Source: Neoarius graeffei (Eukaryota > Chordata > Actinopteri > Siluriformes > Ariidae). Taken from it: a stretch of DNA of 64,000 nt. A program made the position numbers and the translations under genes. Under the pieces are notes generated by a model, which was given only the letters and a program-made list of their open reading frames with translations, was not told where the DNA came from and did not search any database. Every line of letters begins with the position of its first letter. The stretch's first letter is position 1. Of the stretch, positions 31,899 through 42,833 are shown piece by piece. The stretch lies in NCBI RefSeq assembly GCF_027579695.1, contig NC_083572.1, positions 19,609,421-19,673,420 of the forward strand, read 5' to 3'.

Positions 31899-32001
31899 CA
31901 TGTGTATAGTTAAAGCTGAAAAGCTAAAATAAACGGGTTTTGCGAACTCAGTTCTGGCCTGCCATCCTTCTGTGCTCCACCCACCCATCCAAACTGCTAC
32001 A
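31676..32001 (+). repeat. 3' LTR of Gmr1-like copy 1
   Basis: Direct repeat of 25450-25757. Contains a (TG)n microsatellite at 31860-31892 that is shorter in the 5' LTR. The LTR sequences are otherwise very similar, implying a fairly recent insertion relative to its host L1. Confidence 0.95.
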
Positions 32002-32006
32002 AATGG

Positions 32007-33932
32007 ATAAAACTACTTTATATAGAACCATATGCTGAAATCATGACTAATCGTAATATATCCAAGGTCATTAAGATACAAAGAGGATATAGACAAGGAG
32101 ATCCCCTATCCCCTCTACTGTTCATTATGGCTAGAACCACTGGCAATAGCAGTAAGAGCACACCAAAACGTAACAGGCATATCAATTGGACAGAGGGAAC
32201 GCTGTCTGGCTCTATTTGCAGATGACGTAATAATATTTCTTAAAAAGATGGAAAAATCAATTCCTGAACTACTAGAACTCATTAATGCATTTGGAAAAAT
32301 CTCAGGATATAAATTAAACAAATCAAAATCATCAATAATGTTCTTAAATCAATTAGAAAGTGAAAGTCCTCCTAAAATAGTCACTCAGTTTAAAATTATG
32401 GATTGATTTACATATCTAGGCATTCAAATTGTCCCACAACTTAAATATATTGTAGCTAGTGACTATGAACCATTAATGCAAGAAATCGCAAAGTTACTGG
32501 ACGGGTGGACACCCATACCAATGTCACTAATAGGGAAAATAAACGTCCTTAAAATGAATATACTGCCTAAACTACTGTATTTGTTTCAAAATCTTCCACT
32601 TCCTCCTCCAAGTAACTTGTTCACTCAACTTAAAAGATTGTTTGTTAGATTTTTGTGGAATAACAGACGTCCCCAGACACGACTGTCGCTATTGTACTTA
32701 CCATATGACAGAGGGGGACTCAAATGTCCCAGCCCACTCTGGTACTATTGGGCAGCACAATTAAGAACACTGTTGTTTTACTATACAGAGAGAGATGCTC
32801 CTCTCTGGAAAGAAATGGAGGAACTCCAGCTAAGTCTACCCCTCCCAATATATCTATACTCAGCAAGCACTAAAATCCTTAAAAAGAATACAGAAAATCC
32901 TATCGTGAAAAATATGATTGTAGTGTAGCATCAAGTTAAAAAATACCTGAGAGAAATGTCCTCTCTCTCTGTCTTCAGCCCAATATGGGGAAATGACTCC
33001 TTCCCTCCAGGTAAAACAGACGGGGGATTTAAATCTTGGGCCACTAAGGGGCTGGGAAAAATAGGAGATCTTTACAACTTGCAAAATGTGCTGATGACAT
33101 TTGAAGAAATAGTCGATAAATTTAACATACCCCCCAATCATTTTTTTAAATATGTACAATTGAGAAATTCCATCAGAATACATCAAAATCAAACATTATG
33201 CATTCCTGAAATGTCTACCATAGAAAAATTAATGAATACAAATTGTTTAGGGAGAGGTTTAATTTCCAAAATTTATAAATGCCTGATAGACGGAAGTACA
33301 GAAACATCCACACGATGGCTGGGGGCATGGAGAGAGGATCTACAGGAGGACATCCCAATAGGAAAATGGGAGGAGGCATGTTCTAAAGCACAATCGAGAA
33401 CTACTAACACCCGCCTGAAATTACTGCAATATAATTGGTTGATGCGAATGTATATCACCCCAGAAAAACTTAACAGATATAATAGCGCTATACCTGATTT
33501 AAATATACCTGTATTAAATGTGAGAAGGAAAAAGGTACATTTTTCCATTTTATTTGGCAATGTATAGAAATGCAAAAATTCTGGAAAGAAATAAAACAAT
33601 GTATTCAAAATATTTTGTAGATTCAAATACCCTTAATCCCACAGTTTATAGGCTTATATCCAGATAATTTGAAGATTAAAAAATATCAACGAATATTTGT
33701 AGACTTAAGTGTGTTAATGGCAAAGAGAGTAATAGCCCTCTCATGGAAAAACACTAGAAAGCCAAGTGTAAGCAAGTGGTTCTCTGAACTATCTACAACT
33801 CTCCCCTTAGAGAAAATTACATATACAATAAAACATCAACAATATAATTTTCATCAGATCTGGGACCCCTTCATTTGCTATGTATTGAGAACAGATTTGT
33901 CACGTGTAATGGAAGAGCCCGGAGACGTGTAA
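32007..33932 (+). pseudogene. L1 ORF2: RT C-terminal half and C-terminal domain
   Basis: Resumes the ORF2 frame after the Gmr1-like insertion: [19 protein letters not shown], then after a frameshift near 32130 the catalytic [12 protein letters not shown] at about 32215. Next come FGKISGYKLNKSKS, TYLGIQIVP, WTPIPMSLIGKINVLKMNILP, FLWNNRRPQTR and WYYWAAQL. The C-terminal domain carries a cysteine/histidine segment around 33525-33575 (CEKEKG, FHFIWQC). It ends at about 33932 (MEEPGDV). Stops at 32404-32406, 32926-32928 and 33618-33620 and frameshifts near 32130 and 33520 disable it. Confidence 0.88.
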
Positions 33933-34003
33933 ACAGTGGCACTCTGCAATACGGCAGAAATACGCTTTTTTTTCCCCCTATTCAATAACTGAAATGGACA
34001 AAC

Positions 34004-34687
34004 TAGGGCTGCGTACCGTGAAAATCGATTTGGTACAGGTCAAAAATACTGGATCATGAAGTACTGGTACTGTACCGATATAAATTTACACCAAGTACCT
34101 GCTTATTTTGTGACTGAAGATGCGTAAATCCTACCACAGAGATGAAAATTTAGCACTGGAAAAGACGTAAAATACTGTGCTGAAACTTGAAATCAGAGCC
34201 ATCTTTGATTTGAGATCCTCTCGCCACAGTCTCATGAGACACTGAGAGAGCTTGGCTGATCCAGCGTTCTGATTGGTCAAAAAGACTCAAAATCAGGTCA
34301 GCCATTTTTCCTTTGCTGGCATTGGCAGTCTTTGCTGCTTTGTGTAATTTTGCCGCGTAAGTTAAAGGCTGCGGACTGCGCATAGTCTGTAGTACTCTAG
34401 TGTAGTCACTTCTCGCTGTGAGACAACTTATGACTTTTTGTCCCAAGTTAACTATAGTGTGAGACTGAGAGGGTGACTGAGAAGTGAGGTAGGAAACCTA
34501 GTTATGTTCGGTTTTCTTTGAATAAAGATACTGACAAGTTGTCAACAGTTTATTAATGTTTCTGTCATTATTAAAGAAGTTCAGAAGAATTTGTCAAATT
34601 GTTCAGGTACAGGTACAGGTCCGGACCTGTACCTAAACCTCTGTACCGGTACCTGTACCTGATGTTATGTTTAGGCACGCAGCCCTA
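34004..34687. mobile_element. hAT-type MITE in the L1 3' UTR
   Basis: 684 bp. Ends are TAGGGCTGCGTACC at 34004-34017 and the imperfect complement ...CACGCAGCCCTA ending at 34687, with a perfect 8-base duplication GGACAAAC (33996-34003 and 34688-34695). Subterminal GTACAGGTAC-type repeats are dense near the right end (34604-34660) and occur near the left end. No transposase. The minus-strand frame at 34150-34446 has no recognisable domain. Confidence 0.9.
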
Positions 34688-34923
34688 GGACAAACATACT
34701 AACCTGATTCCCAACCAAGAACTGGAGTAATTTGGAGAGCGGGTGATGGGGTGGGGTTGGGGGCGGGGGTATGTTCGTTCAAGACATGCAACTGTATTTC
34801 TTTGTATTTTCCTATTCCTGTTGTCTTGTAATAAAAGCAATAAAAAAGAATGTTGGTAAAAAAAGCCTTACTAATTAGCAAAAGAAAAAAACAGCTGATT
34901 GCTTATGCAATCGAAACTGATGC

Positions 34924-35699
34924 AGGGTTTCCCCAGAAAAAAATATCAGAGTGGTGCTACTGATGCGGAGCCCAGCCCTTAAGGGCTAGCTGCTAGGGGG
35001 TTCCAGGGTCATGCTCCCCCAGAAAATTTTGAAATTAGAGACTTCAAATGGTGCACTCTGGTGGCATCTAGGGCTGATTTAGGACAATTCATTCATTTTT
35101 AGCACAATTCAACATTAAATTTGCTGATTTTTTACCTTGTCAAAATTTAAAGGGCAAAATTAGATTTGAAAAGAAAACACTGGAAACAGTTAATTCAGGG
35201 AAATATTTCAATTTATTGCACAACAAAAAATTCATAATATTGAACAATGTAGCAGCTGAAATTAAAATATTAGCAATATGGCTGTCAACTACAGACCTGC
35301 AACCCAACAGGCAAAAGTCACACACAAAAGCCTACAGTATAGTGCCAGGAACAGAATCAAGGTCAACTCATGCAACAACGCCATCTAGTGACCAGTGCCT
35401 AGAATGTGGTTTTATGTATGGTTGCAAATGGCAGTCAGTGCACGCAGCGAAACCCTTTATTTTCACTTTTGGGTTGAGTACCAGGATAATCTAGACTTAT
35501 ATATTAGAACATCTTCCTATTTCTATAGCTATTACTCATTTTGAGAGGGGAATAGGAGATATTTAGGTGTGGAAAGTACTCTGCATTGTTCAGTTTATGA
35601 TATTGATTTTTTTTTTTTGGTGTGCAAGTGACAGTGTGGTGCTGGCATCGTACAGCGCGGCGGAGTGCAGCGTATCTGCACTTTGGGGAAAGCCCTGTG
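34924..35699. mobile_element. Probable non-autonomous DNA transposon with CAGGGTTTCCCC ends
   Basis: Left end CAGGGTTTCCCCAGA and right end CTTTGGGGAAAGCCCTG form an imperfect inverted repeat like those of hAT elements. A TGATG pentamer lies at both flanks, but an 8-base duplication is not evident. The body is AT-rich and I see no gene in it. Confidence 0.5.
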
Positions 35700-36532
35700 A
35701 TGGGCGAATCCCGTCTAGTAGCTAAGCAGGTGTAAACACAAGGTATTGGAGTAGCACATACCTAACAAGCAGCAGATAAACAGAGTATTCAACAGATACA
35801 AGCAACAGAAAAACACAGTATACGAATCATGAAAACAATCAGCAAAACACAGAAAACTTAGCCTGCTCTAGAAGTCATGCATAACTCCTGTAGCCAATGA
35901 CGAATGCACTCAACATTCATCTTTGGCTAAAAAACGATCTTTTTAGACAGCAAGAATTGCATTACTATGACAATGACCATTGCTTAATAGTATCTCTGTC
36001 AGTACTGTGTATGCATTGTCTAGCCAAGCAGGATTCGAATTATGAATTAATCTTTGTGGGGTCTCTTAAAAAAAAAAGAACAGTGCATGGATGCAACAAG
36101 TAAACATATAAATAAATAGCTTAACAGGTGCGCTTTCTGTGAGTGAGAGGCTACGTGCTTCGTTAGATTATACTTGCATGCACACAGAGTAGTCTTTTTT
36201 ATTGTTTTTTGTTGTTGTTGAACATATTGTTTTTGCTATTTTCCTATAGCCTATGCTTTAAACAGAGGGAGAATGCATTCTACGAGTAGAAAGTAAAAGC
36301 CATTCTCTTATCATCATGCAGACAAAACAGACCAAAGTGGTCTGTTTTCAGCAGGCTGTGGTTGTGATCTTTTTCTTGAAAAGGATGAAACCAAGGTCAA
36401 GTGGTTCTTCTTCTGAAAGGATTAATGCATGTGTGTCTGTTAATGTTCACGAGATCTCAAAAGGACAGTTTGCGTGCATAGTGGCATGGTGGTACTGCAT
36501 TCACGAGAGTATGCACCTAGCTGTAATGCATT
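35700..36532. other. Unassigned AT-rich sequence
   Basis: No gene, RNA or recognisable transposon found. Frames at 35897-36103 and 36316-36558 are short and lack recognisable motifs. It may be remnant flank of the older nested elements. Confidence 0.5.
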
Positions 36533-36731
36533 CGGTGGCACGGTGGTGTAGTGGTTAGCACTGTCGCTGCGCAGCAAGAAGGTTCTGGGTTCGAGGCCAG
36601 TGGCCGATGGGGGCCTTTCTGTGTGGAGTTTGCATGTTCTCCCTATGTCTGCATGGGTTTCCCCCACAGTCCAAAGACATGCAGGTTAGGCTAAATGGTG
36701 ACTCTAAATTGACCATACCTCACAGCTGGTC
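36533..36731 (+). mobile_element. Mermaid-like SINE, 3' truncated
   Basis: Plus-strand head (GTGGCACGGTGGTGTAGTGGTTAGCACTGTCG) through the conserved CAAAGACATGCAGGTTAGGC block, ending at AATTGACCATA where LINE sequence resumes. The GATGA tail is missing. Confidence 0.85.
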
Positions 36732-36789
36732 TTACTTTTCACTTTTGCTGGGACTTTCCTATCACAAATGACCTATCCTTTCTCATACA

Positions 36790-37409
36790 ATACCATAACT
36801 CATCACTCAGCACTCTATCATATGCCTTCTCTAGGTCTACAAACACACAATGTAGCTTTCTCTGTACTTCTCCATTAACATTCTTAAAGCAAAAATTGCA
36901 TCCGACGTACTCTTCCTTGGCATAAACCTGTACTGCTGTTCACAGATTGCTACCTCTCTTCTCAATCTCACCTTCAATACCCTTTCCCATGGCTTCATGG
37001 TGTGGCTCATCAATTTTATTCCTCTGTAATTACTGCAGCTCTGTACATCTCCCTTATTCTCATATATTGGGACTAGCACACTCTTTCTCCATTCATTTGG
37101 CATTTTCTCATTCTCTAGGATCTTATTCAACAATCTCGTGAGGAACTCCACAGCCGTCTCACCCAAACATCTCCAAGCCTCAATCGGGATACCATCTGGT
37201 CTGACTGCTTTCCTAGTCTTCATTCTTTTCATGGCTGCCCTCACCTCATCCTTACTAACCAACTCTGCTTCCTGATTTGCTGTCTCTAACAAATCTGACC
37301 TTTTCTGTCTTGGATTCTCCTCATTTAATAAATCCTTAAAGTACTCTTTCCACCTTCTTAATACACTCTTTTTGTTTGTCAGCACATTTCCATTTACATC
37401 TTTCATCAC
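36790..37409 (-). pseudogene. RT N-terminal part, RTE-like LINE
   Basis: Encodes VLTNKKSVLRRWKEYFKDLL, MKTRKAVRPDGIPIEAWRC, EKMPNEWRKSVLVPIYENK, NYRGIKLMSHTMKPWERVL and FMPRKSTSDAIFALRMLME, with the remaining LEKAYDRV block just beyond. The catalytic domain is deleted. A further upstream linker fragment is at 37455-37724 in shifted frames. Compared with 17147-18763 this copy has a cleaner N-terminal RT. Confidence 0.85.
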
Positions 37410-37801
37410 TCTTACGGTACCTGCTGTACATCTCTCGCTCCCCTGTTTCTCTGCCTAGCTAGTCTGTACAGGTCTTTCTCTCCTTCTTTGGTCTCCAGTC
37501 TTTCGTAGAACTCCTGGGATGCTTCTGCTTTCGCCTTCGCTACCACTCTTTTTGCCTTCTGTCTCGTCTCTCTGTGTAACCGCCTGCACTTCTTTGTTCC
37601 ACCACCATGTCTCCTTCTCTTCCTTCCTCCTTCCCGATGACCACCCTAGCACCTTCCTTGCTGCCTCTCTTACTAGTACAGCAGTAGTATTCCAATCTTC
37701 TGGCAGACTTCCATTACCTCTCAATGCTCATCTTATTTCTTCCCTAAACTCCTTCTGATGTTCAACCTCTTTTAGTTTCCACCACTTAATCTTCGGTTCC
37801 A

Positions 37802-38560
37802 TTATTTCACACTTCCTCTTTTCACTTTCAAGCTCATCCTACACACGACCACTTGATGTTGTCTAGCTACACTCTCCCCTGCCATCACTTTACAGTCTCC
37901 AATCTCCTTCAGGTTACCCCTTCTGCAGAGTATGTAGTCCACCTGTGTAGATCTTCCTCCACTCTTAAACATCACCCTGTGCTGCTCTTTCTTCTCGAAG
38001 TATGTATTGACTATTGCCAAATTCATCCTCTTTGAAAAATCAACCACCATTTGCCCTTCCACATTTCTCTCTCTTACACCATATCTGCCCATCACGTCCT
38101 CATCTCCTCTGTTTCCCTTGCCAACATGTCCGTTGAAATCTGCTCCTATCAGCATGCGCTCCTCCCTCGGTATACTTTCTACCACTTCATCCATCATTTC
38201 CTAGAAAGACTCTTTCTCTTCATTCTCACATCCAACCTGTGGGGCGTATACACACACAACATTGATTACCACTCCTTGAATCTCCAACTTCATGCCTATC
38301 ACTATCTGACACCCTCTTCTCTTCATATCAATCACATTGTTGACCAACTCTCCCCTCAAAACAATACCAACACCATTGACTCCATACTAAAACAACTTGC
38401 ATCCATCTCCAATGTTCTTGTCCTTTCTTCCTTTCCACCTTGTCTCCTGCACACACAAAATGTCCAACTTCCTTCTTTCCATCATACCTGCTAACTCTCT
38501 TGCTCTGCCAGTCAATGTTCCCACATTTAGTGTTCCTACCCTCAATTCTAAGCTCCTTCC
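37802..38560 (-). pseudogene. Endonuclease of RTE-like LINE
   Basis: Minus strand. N-terminal motifs VGTLNVGTLTGRARELAG and CVQETRWKG appear near 38440-38550, then VYAPQVG near 38240. After a stop near 38200 come MLIGADFNGHVGKGN (catalytic GDFN type), QVDYILCRR and the SARQHQVVVC end near 37850. This is an AP-type endonuclease that nicks target DNA. Stops near 38380 and 38200 interrupt it. Confidence 0.85.
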
Positions 38561-38850
38561 CTTCTATCTTTCATGCTCTCTCCTAACATGCCTCCCCCCT
38601 CTCTTTCTCCTTCTCCGCTTTGGCGCAACAGTAGCAGACTTTCCACCGGCACCCTGTTGACCAACAGTACCAGAGGTGGTCGTTGTTAACCCGGGCCCCG
38701 ACCAATCCGGTATGGTATTTCTATTTTCATTCCGCATGTTAGATTTGGCACAGTTTTACGCCGGATGCCCTTCCTGATGCAACCCTCTCCAATTTGTCCG
38801 GGCTTGGGACCGGCGCCATGAGTACACTTATGCACCCCCAGTGGCTGGAT

Positions 38851-39423
38851 TCTTATTATTATTTAAGGATATTTGTCTGCTTTAACGTAAATATTACTCA
38901 GTATATTGAAGGAAAATGAGCTTTATTTGTGAATAAAATATAATGATGCTGTGTTTTTAGAGACCCCCACAAATATATGATTTTCCTGCTTTCATGGGAG
39001 CCACTCCTCATTCTATGGGAGCTCAGCTCCCACTGGCTCCCACATAACATGAACCATGTAACCAAGTTTAAACTTCCTAAAAGTGAAGTCTGTTGATTCA
39101 TGGATTTTGTTGCCAGTAAAACTCACATGGTTACAGAAAATTTCTAATTATATTTTTAGAAGTAGAAGCCTTTATTTGTCACATATACAGTACAGCACAG
39201 TGAAATTCTTTCTCTGCATTTAGCCTATCTGAAGCAGTGAACGCATGCACAGACACACACATATACACACAGAGCAGTGAGGAGCTGTTCTCCAGCGCCT
39301 GGGGATTTTTTCAGAATTAAGAAGCCTTTATTTGATGGCTCTGCATTACCAAGGTAAATGGTGCACTAGTATGTCAGCTACGTCACAAGCGGATATCCGG
39401 TTTCAGTGCAAATGGCCCAGGGA
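38851..39423. other. Intergenic repeat-derived sequence with LINE-tail-like segment
   Basis: No gene. Part of it (39158-39310), with CCTTTATTTGTCACATATAC, GTGAAATTCTTTCTCTGC and CTCCAGCGCCTGGGGA, resembles 54440-54600 and is a dispersed fish repeat, probably the 3' end of a LINE. A palindromic-looking GGGAGCTCAGCTCCCACTGG occurs near 39018. Confidence 0.5.
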
Positions 39424-39852
39424 TAAGGTGACCAGATTTCTGAGAAAAAAAACCGGGGACATTTTCGGTTTGGCAAGTGAAAATATCATTAAAACATCTA
39501 ATGTTTTCATCTTTGTAATAAAAAGGGAGGATATTTCTGGTTTTCATGTATTTTGATCATGCATTACATAAAAAGTGGGTCCTCACTGAGTGCACTGTAG
39601 GCTGATTCTGCAACTGCTTTCAGTTAACATTAATTAAAGACAATGTGAAAATCTCTGGGATGGGTACATAGTTTAGATTTATAGACTCTTAAATTGTAGG
39701 CTAACTGAAATAGATGTTTTCGACCCATGAAAGTAAATACATTAAATTAATTACCATATGCCACTAGTAATTGACAATGTATTTAAAAATATACAAAACA
39801 CACAACACAATGTAAATAAACAGTTTACTTCAATCCAAGCAATTTCAAGGTG

Positions 39853-39979
39853 TGGCAACATATTATTATTATTATTATTATTCATCTCATCTCATCTCAT
39901 TATCTCTAGCCGCTTTATCCTTCTACAGGGTCGCAGGCAAGCTGGAGCCTATCCCAGCTGACTACGGGCGAAAGGCGGG

Positions 39980-40019
<40 letters not shown>
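39853..40019. repeat. ATT microsatellite with an embedded SINE 3' fragment
   Basis: ATT repeats at about 39859-39881 and 39981-40018 bracket a minus-strand Mermaid-like SINE fragment (39882-39981) that contains only the 3' part and GATGA tail. The repeat on both sides is probably the target duplication expanded as a microsatellite. Confidence 0.8.
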
Positions 40020-40583
40020 GGGATGAACAGCCATTCAGTGGTCCTGGTATCAGAACAGCCATTCAGTAGTCTTGATAATATAATGTAGAGTAAAAGCAGA
40101 AGAGATCATGAGCAAAATAGACAATAGTGCATGGTCAGAGGGTCTAGGTCCTGTTCAAGGTTCTGTGTTACTAGTGTAGTGGCCCATGGTGCAAACACTT
40201 TAGTCACCATCACATCACATTTTGTCCTAGCACATGTAAACTTTGGCTCATAAAGCTTCCTTGTTAGTTGTGCAGTGCAGTCCATAGATCTAAAACTGTG
40301 ATTATGTTAGATTGTGTGGTATGCAAAGATACCCTGCTGCACAGCTAAATCTTACTCTACTTGAGAAGGCTCTACCCTTTTGAAGAATGTGATGACAGAG
40401 GGTACACCAGCACGGGCAATGATAGAAGATTTATGCTTCTTTGTCTGTTGGTGTTCTACCATTGCCGTTCTTCCTCCACTGCCAACTGAAAAAGAAGAAT
40501 TGCAAAGGGTGAAGAAAGCCATTGCATCGTCATGACTTGGGCATCTAAATGGAAATTCTTTCAGTATGTTGTCATTAATATGG

Positions 40584-40898
40584 TGTAGCAAATCCCTGAT
40601 GTGGGTGGAGTACAGAAGCACGGCAGGTGGGAACTGAAGTTCGTGCAAACTTTTGCTTTTAAAGATATATATAGCTTTTCAGCTCACTCACTCCCACATG
40701 CACACACACATGCATTCTGGTCAGGAGTCAGCTCTTCTCTGCTTTTCCCCCTCCTTTTATGCTCCATCCCTACAAAACAAACACACACACATACACACCC
40801 ACATTAACTGACACCAGGTGTAATGACTTAGCCACTTACCTTCCCTGACCCCGCCCTCCATTCACAAACTGCCGCTTGGCCACGCCCCTGTTGCAACA
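40584..40898 (-). repeat. 3' LTR of Gmr1-like copy 2
   Basis: Plus strand TGTAGCAAATCCC to CCCTGTTGCAACA. Pairs with 45059-45402 and is related to the LTRs of copy 1 (shared GCCAAGCGGCAG-like and GGTGGAGTACAGAAG blocks). Adjacent polypurine tract is the complement of 40899-40908. Confidence 0.92.
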
Positions 40899-42250
40899 TA
40901 CCCCCACCGGGGAGCCGTCCAGCCCGAAGCAGACTCCACCCCCCGACCGGACAGTAAGTCCGCCACCACCATCTGTGCCCCCAGCCTGTGGACCACCTCG
41001 AACTTAAATGGCTGGAGGGCGAGATACCAATGGGTGATCCATGCATTGGCATCCTTCATGTGGTGGAGCCACTGGAGGGGGGCGTGGTCCGAACAGAGAG
41101 TAAAAGGGTGCCCCAGCAGGTAGTATCAGAGGGCAAGGACTGCCCACTTGATGGCAAGACACTCTTTCTCGATGGGCGCTGTGTGAGACGGCTGCCTCTC
41201 CAGTAGCTCTGTAGTTTTTAGCTCTTTAAACCTCTTTTTTCTCTACCATTTTTTACTTTTCTGCTCTTCTTACGAAGACCTAGTGTGTTTTACTATATAA
41301 CATGGATATATTTCTCCTGCCGCCGCCCCCCATTTTTGCCCCCTCCTTCCCCCCTTCCCCATATCTTATTCTTTTTATATTTGTATATGTAAATAATTTT
41401 ATTTTAATTTATCTAGAAGTTTTCTCTATTTATTTTTTCTGTTTATCTGTAATGATGCTGCTGGAATCTTAATTTCCCTGAGGGAACCCGCCCAAAGGCT
41501 ATCAATAAAGTTTTATCTAATCTAATCTACTTGCTTTCATGCATCAAGAGTTTACGGCTGATGTACAGCACGAGGCGCTCCTCACCTTCCACCTTCTGGG
41601 ACAAAACGGCCCCCAGCCCTCTGTCCGATGCGTCAGTCTGAAAAATAAAGGGGAGAGAGAAGTCAGGGGAGTGCAAAAGTGGCCCCCACACAGTGCAGCT
41701 TTTACCTCAGAGAAAGCCTGTTGGTGCTGCTCCGTCCACTGGACCAGATCTGGAGCCCCCTTTTTAGTGAGGTCGGTTAAAGGGCTGGTGACATCCAAAT
41801 AATTAGGTATAAACCTACAGTAATAGCCAGCCAGCCCCAGGAACCGTCTCACCTCCTTTTTGGTCTTGGGCCTCAGGCAGGTCGCAATCACTGCAGTCTT
41901 GTTAATTTGGGGACGCACCTGCCCATGACCCAAGTGGAACCCCAGATACCGTACTTCCACCCACCCAATTGCACACTTTTTCGGGTTAGCTGTGAGGCCC
42001 GCACGCCTCAGCGACTTTAGAACGGCCCTCAGATGTTCCAAGTGCTGCGGTCAATCATGGATGTAGATTATTATATCATCTAGATATGTGGCCATGTAGG
42101 CAGCGTGAGGGCAGAGGACTCTGTCCATAAGCCGCTGGAATGTAGTGGGCGCCCCAAACAACCCAAAAGTGAGCATGACAAATTGGTGTAATCCAAACAG
42201 TGTGGAAAAGGCCGTTTTCTCTCAGGATAGAGGAGTCAAGGAGATCTGTC
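40899..42250 (-). pseudogene. RT C-terminus and RNase H, Gmr1-like copy 2
   Basis: Reading leftward: catalytic YLDDIIIY near 42080, then LRRAGLTANPKKCAIGWVEV, FLGLAGYYCRFIPNYLDV and QQAFSEVKAALCGG. RNase H follows near 41640 and continues past an inserted LINE tail (41203-41526) to HMKDANAWITHWYLALQPF and VHRLGAQMVVADLLSG at 40960-41060. Multiple frameshifts are present. RNase H directly precedes the 3' LTR, as in copy 1. Confidence 0.87.
41203..41526 (+). mobile_element. LINE 3' end fragment in Gmr1-like copy 2
   Basis: Plus-strand insertion ending AATAAAGTTTTATCTAATCTAATCT, the typical 3' tail of a fish LINE, preceded by TTTCCCTGAGGGAACCCGCCC. There is no coding content. RNase H sequence resumes on each side. 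Confidence 0.75.
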
Positions 42251-42833
42251 AATATCCCTTTATTAGATCCAGTGTCGAATAAAAGCGAGCAGTGCCTAAC
42301 TGATCAAGCAACTCATCAATGCAAGGCATTGGGTATCTGTCAAATTTAAACACCATGTTGACCTTTCTATAGTCCACACAAAACTGGACTGACCCATCAG
42401 TCTTGGGAACCAGGACCACTGGGCTGCTCCAGTCACTGTGGGACTCCTCGATTATGCCCATTTCGAGCATGGCCTTGAGGTCATCCTGAACCACCTTTTT
42501 CTTGTGTTCAGGCAAGTGGTAAGGGTGGCTACACACTACCACCCCCAGGGGCATTTCGATGTGGTGTTCTATGAGGTGGGTATGACCGGGAAGGGTCGAG
42601 AACATGTCGGAAAATTCCTTTTGCAACTTGGCCACCTCCATGCATTGGGCCGGTGAGAGGTGGTCTCCACAAGGGACCGGAGTGGTTCGAGATGTTATCT
42701 TTTTTACCTCCAGCCCCAGCTCCGCCTTCTCTGGGACTACCGACACCAATGCTACAGGGACCCCCTCATTCCAGCATTTTAAAAGGTTGAGGTGGTAGAT
42801 TTGCAATGCCCCAGTCCTATCTATTTGCCTCAC
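42251..42833 (-). pseudogene. RT N-terminal half, Gmr1-like copy 2
   Basis: Encodes the integrase/RT linker (VYHLNLLKCWNEGVPVALVS pattern), FSDMFSTLPGHTHLIEHHIE, LEMGIIEESHSDWSSPVVLV, FCVDYRKVNMVFKFDRYP and FYSTLDLIKGY. The frame is open over 194 residues. It connects upstream with integrase (to 43583) and downstream with the YLDD box after a frameshift near 42250. Confidence 0.9.

Larger units (their letters stand above)
25450..32001 (+). mobile_element. Gmr1-like Ty3/gypsy retrotransposon (copy 1), integrase before RT
   Basis: Plus-strand element with LTRs at 25450-25757 and 31676-32001 and target duplication AATGG at 25445-25449 and 32002-32006. Domain order is gag (with SCAN-like segment), zinc knuckle, protease, integrase, reverse transcriptase, RNase H, LTR. 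Integrase preceding RT in a gypsy-type element is the hallmark of the Gmr1 clade. A 1.6 kb Tc1 element sits at 28773-30381, between integrase and RT. Coding defects are a TAG in gag, a frameshift at a C-run, TAG at 27232-27234, TGA at 27778-27780 and a frameshift near 30670. Confidence 0.95.
21963..34860 (+). mobile_element. L1/Tx1-like LINE, apparently full length, carrying a Gmr1 element and a MITE
   Basis: Plus-strand LINE with both ORFs, bounded by a 15-base duplication, AAAAGCCTTGCTAAT (21948-21962) and AAAAGCCTTACTAAT (34861-34875). Net length is about 5.7 kb after removing the Gmr1-like element (25450-32001) and the hAT-type MITE (34004-34687). The 5' leader is 21963-22100, the inter-ORF spacer 23040-23568 and the 3' UTR from 33933 to the A-rich end near 34855, with AATAAAAGC-type signals at 34830-34845. 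Several nonsense codons show it is inactive. Confidence 0.9.
36737..38850 (-). mobile_element. RTE-like LINE, minus strand, with internal RT deletion
   Basis: Same family as 14617-18921 but with its 5' part preserved. The 5' leader is at about 38690-38850 (GGTCCCAAGCCCGG and GGAAGGGCATCCGGCG motifs on the minus strand), endonuclease at 37802-38560 and RT N-terminal part at 36790-37409. Near 36785 the RT sequence jumps from MRKxx of the palm to a downstream segment (TTTGTGATAGGAAAGTCC), skipping about 500 bp relative to the other copy, and then meets the SINE. Confidence 0.85.
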
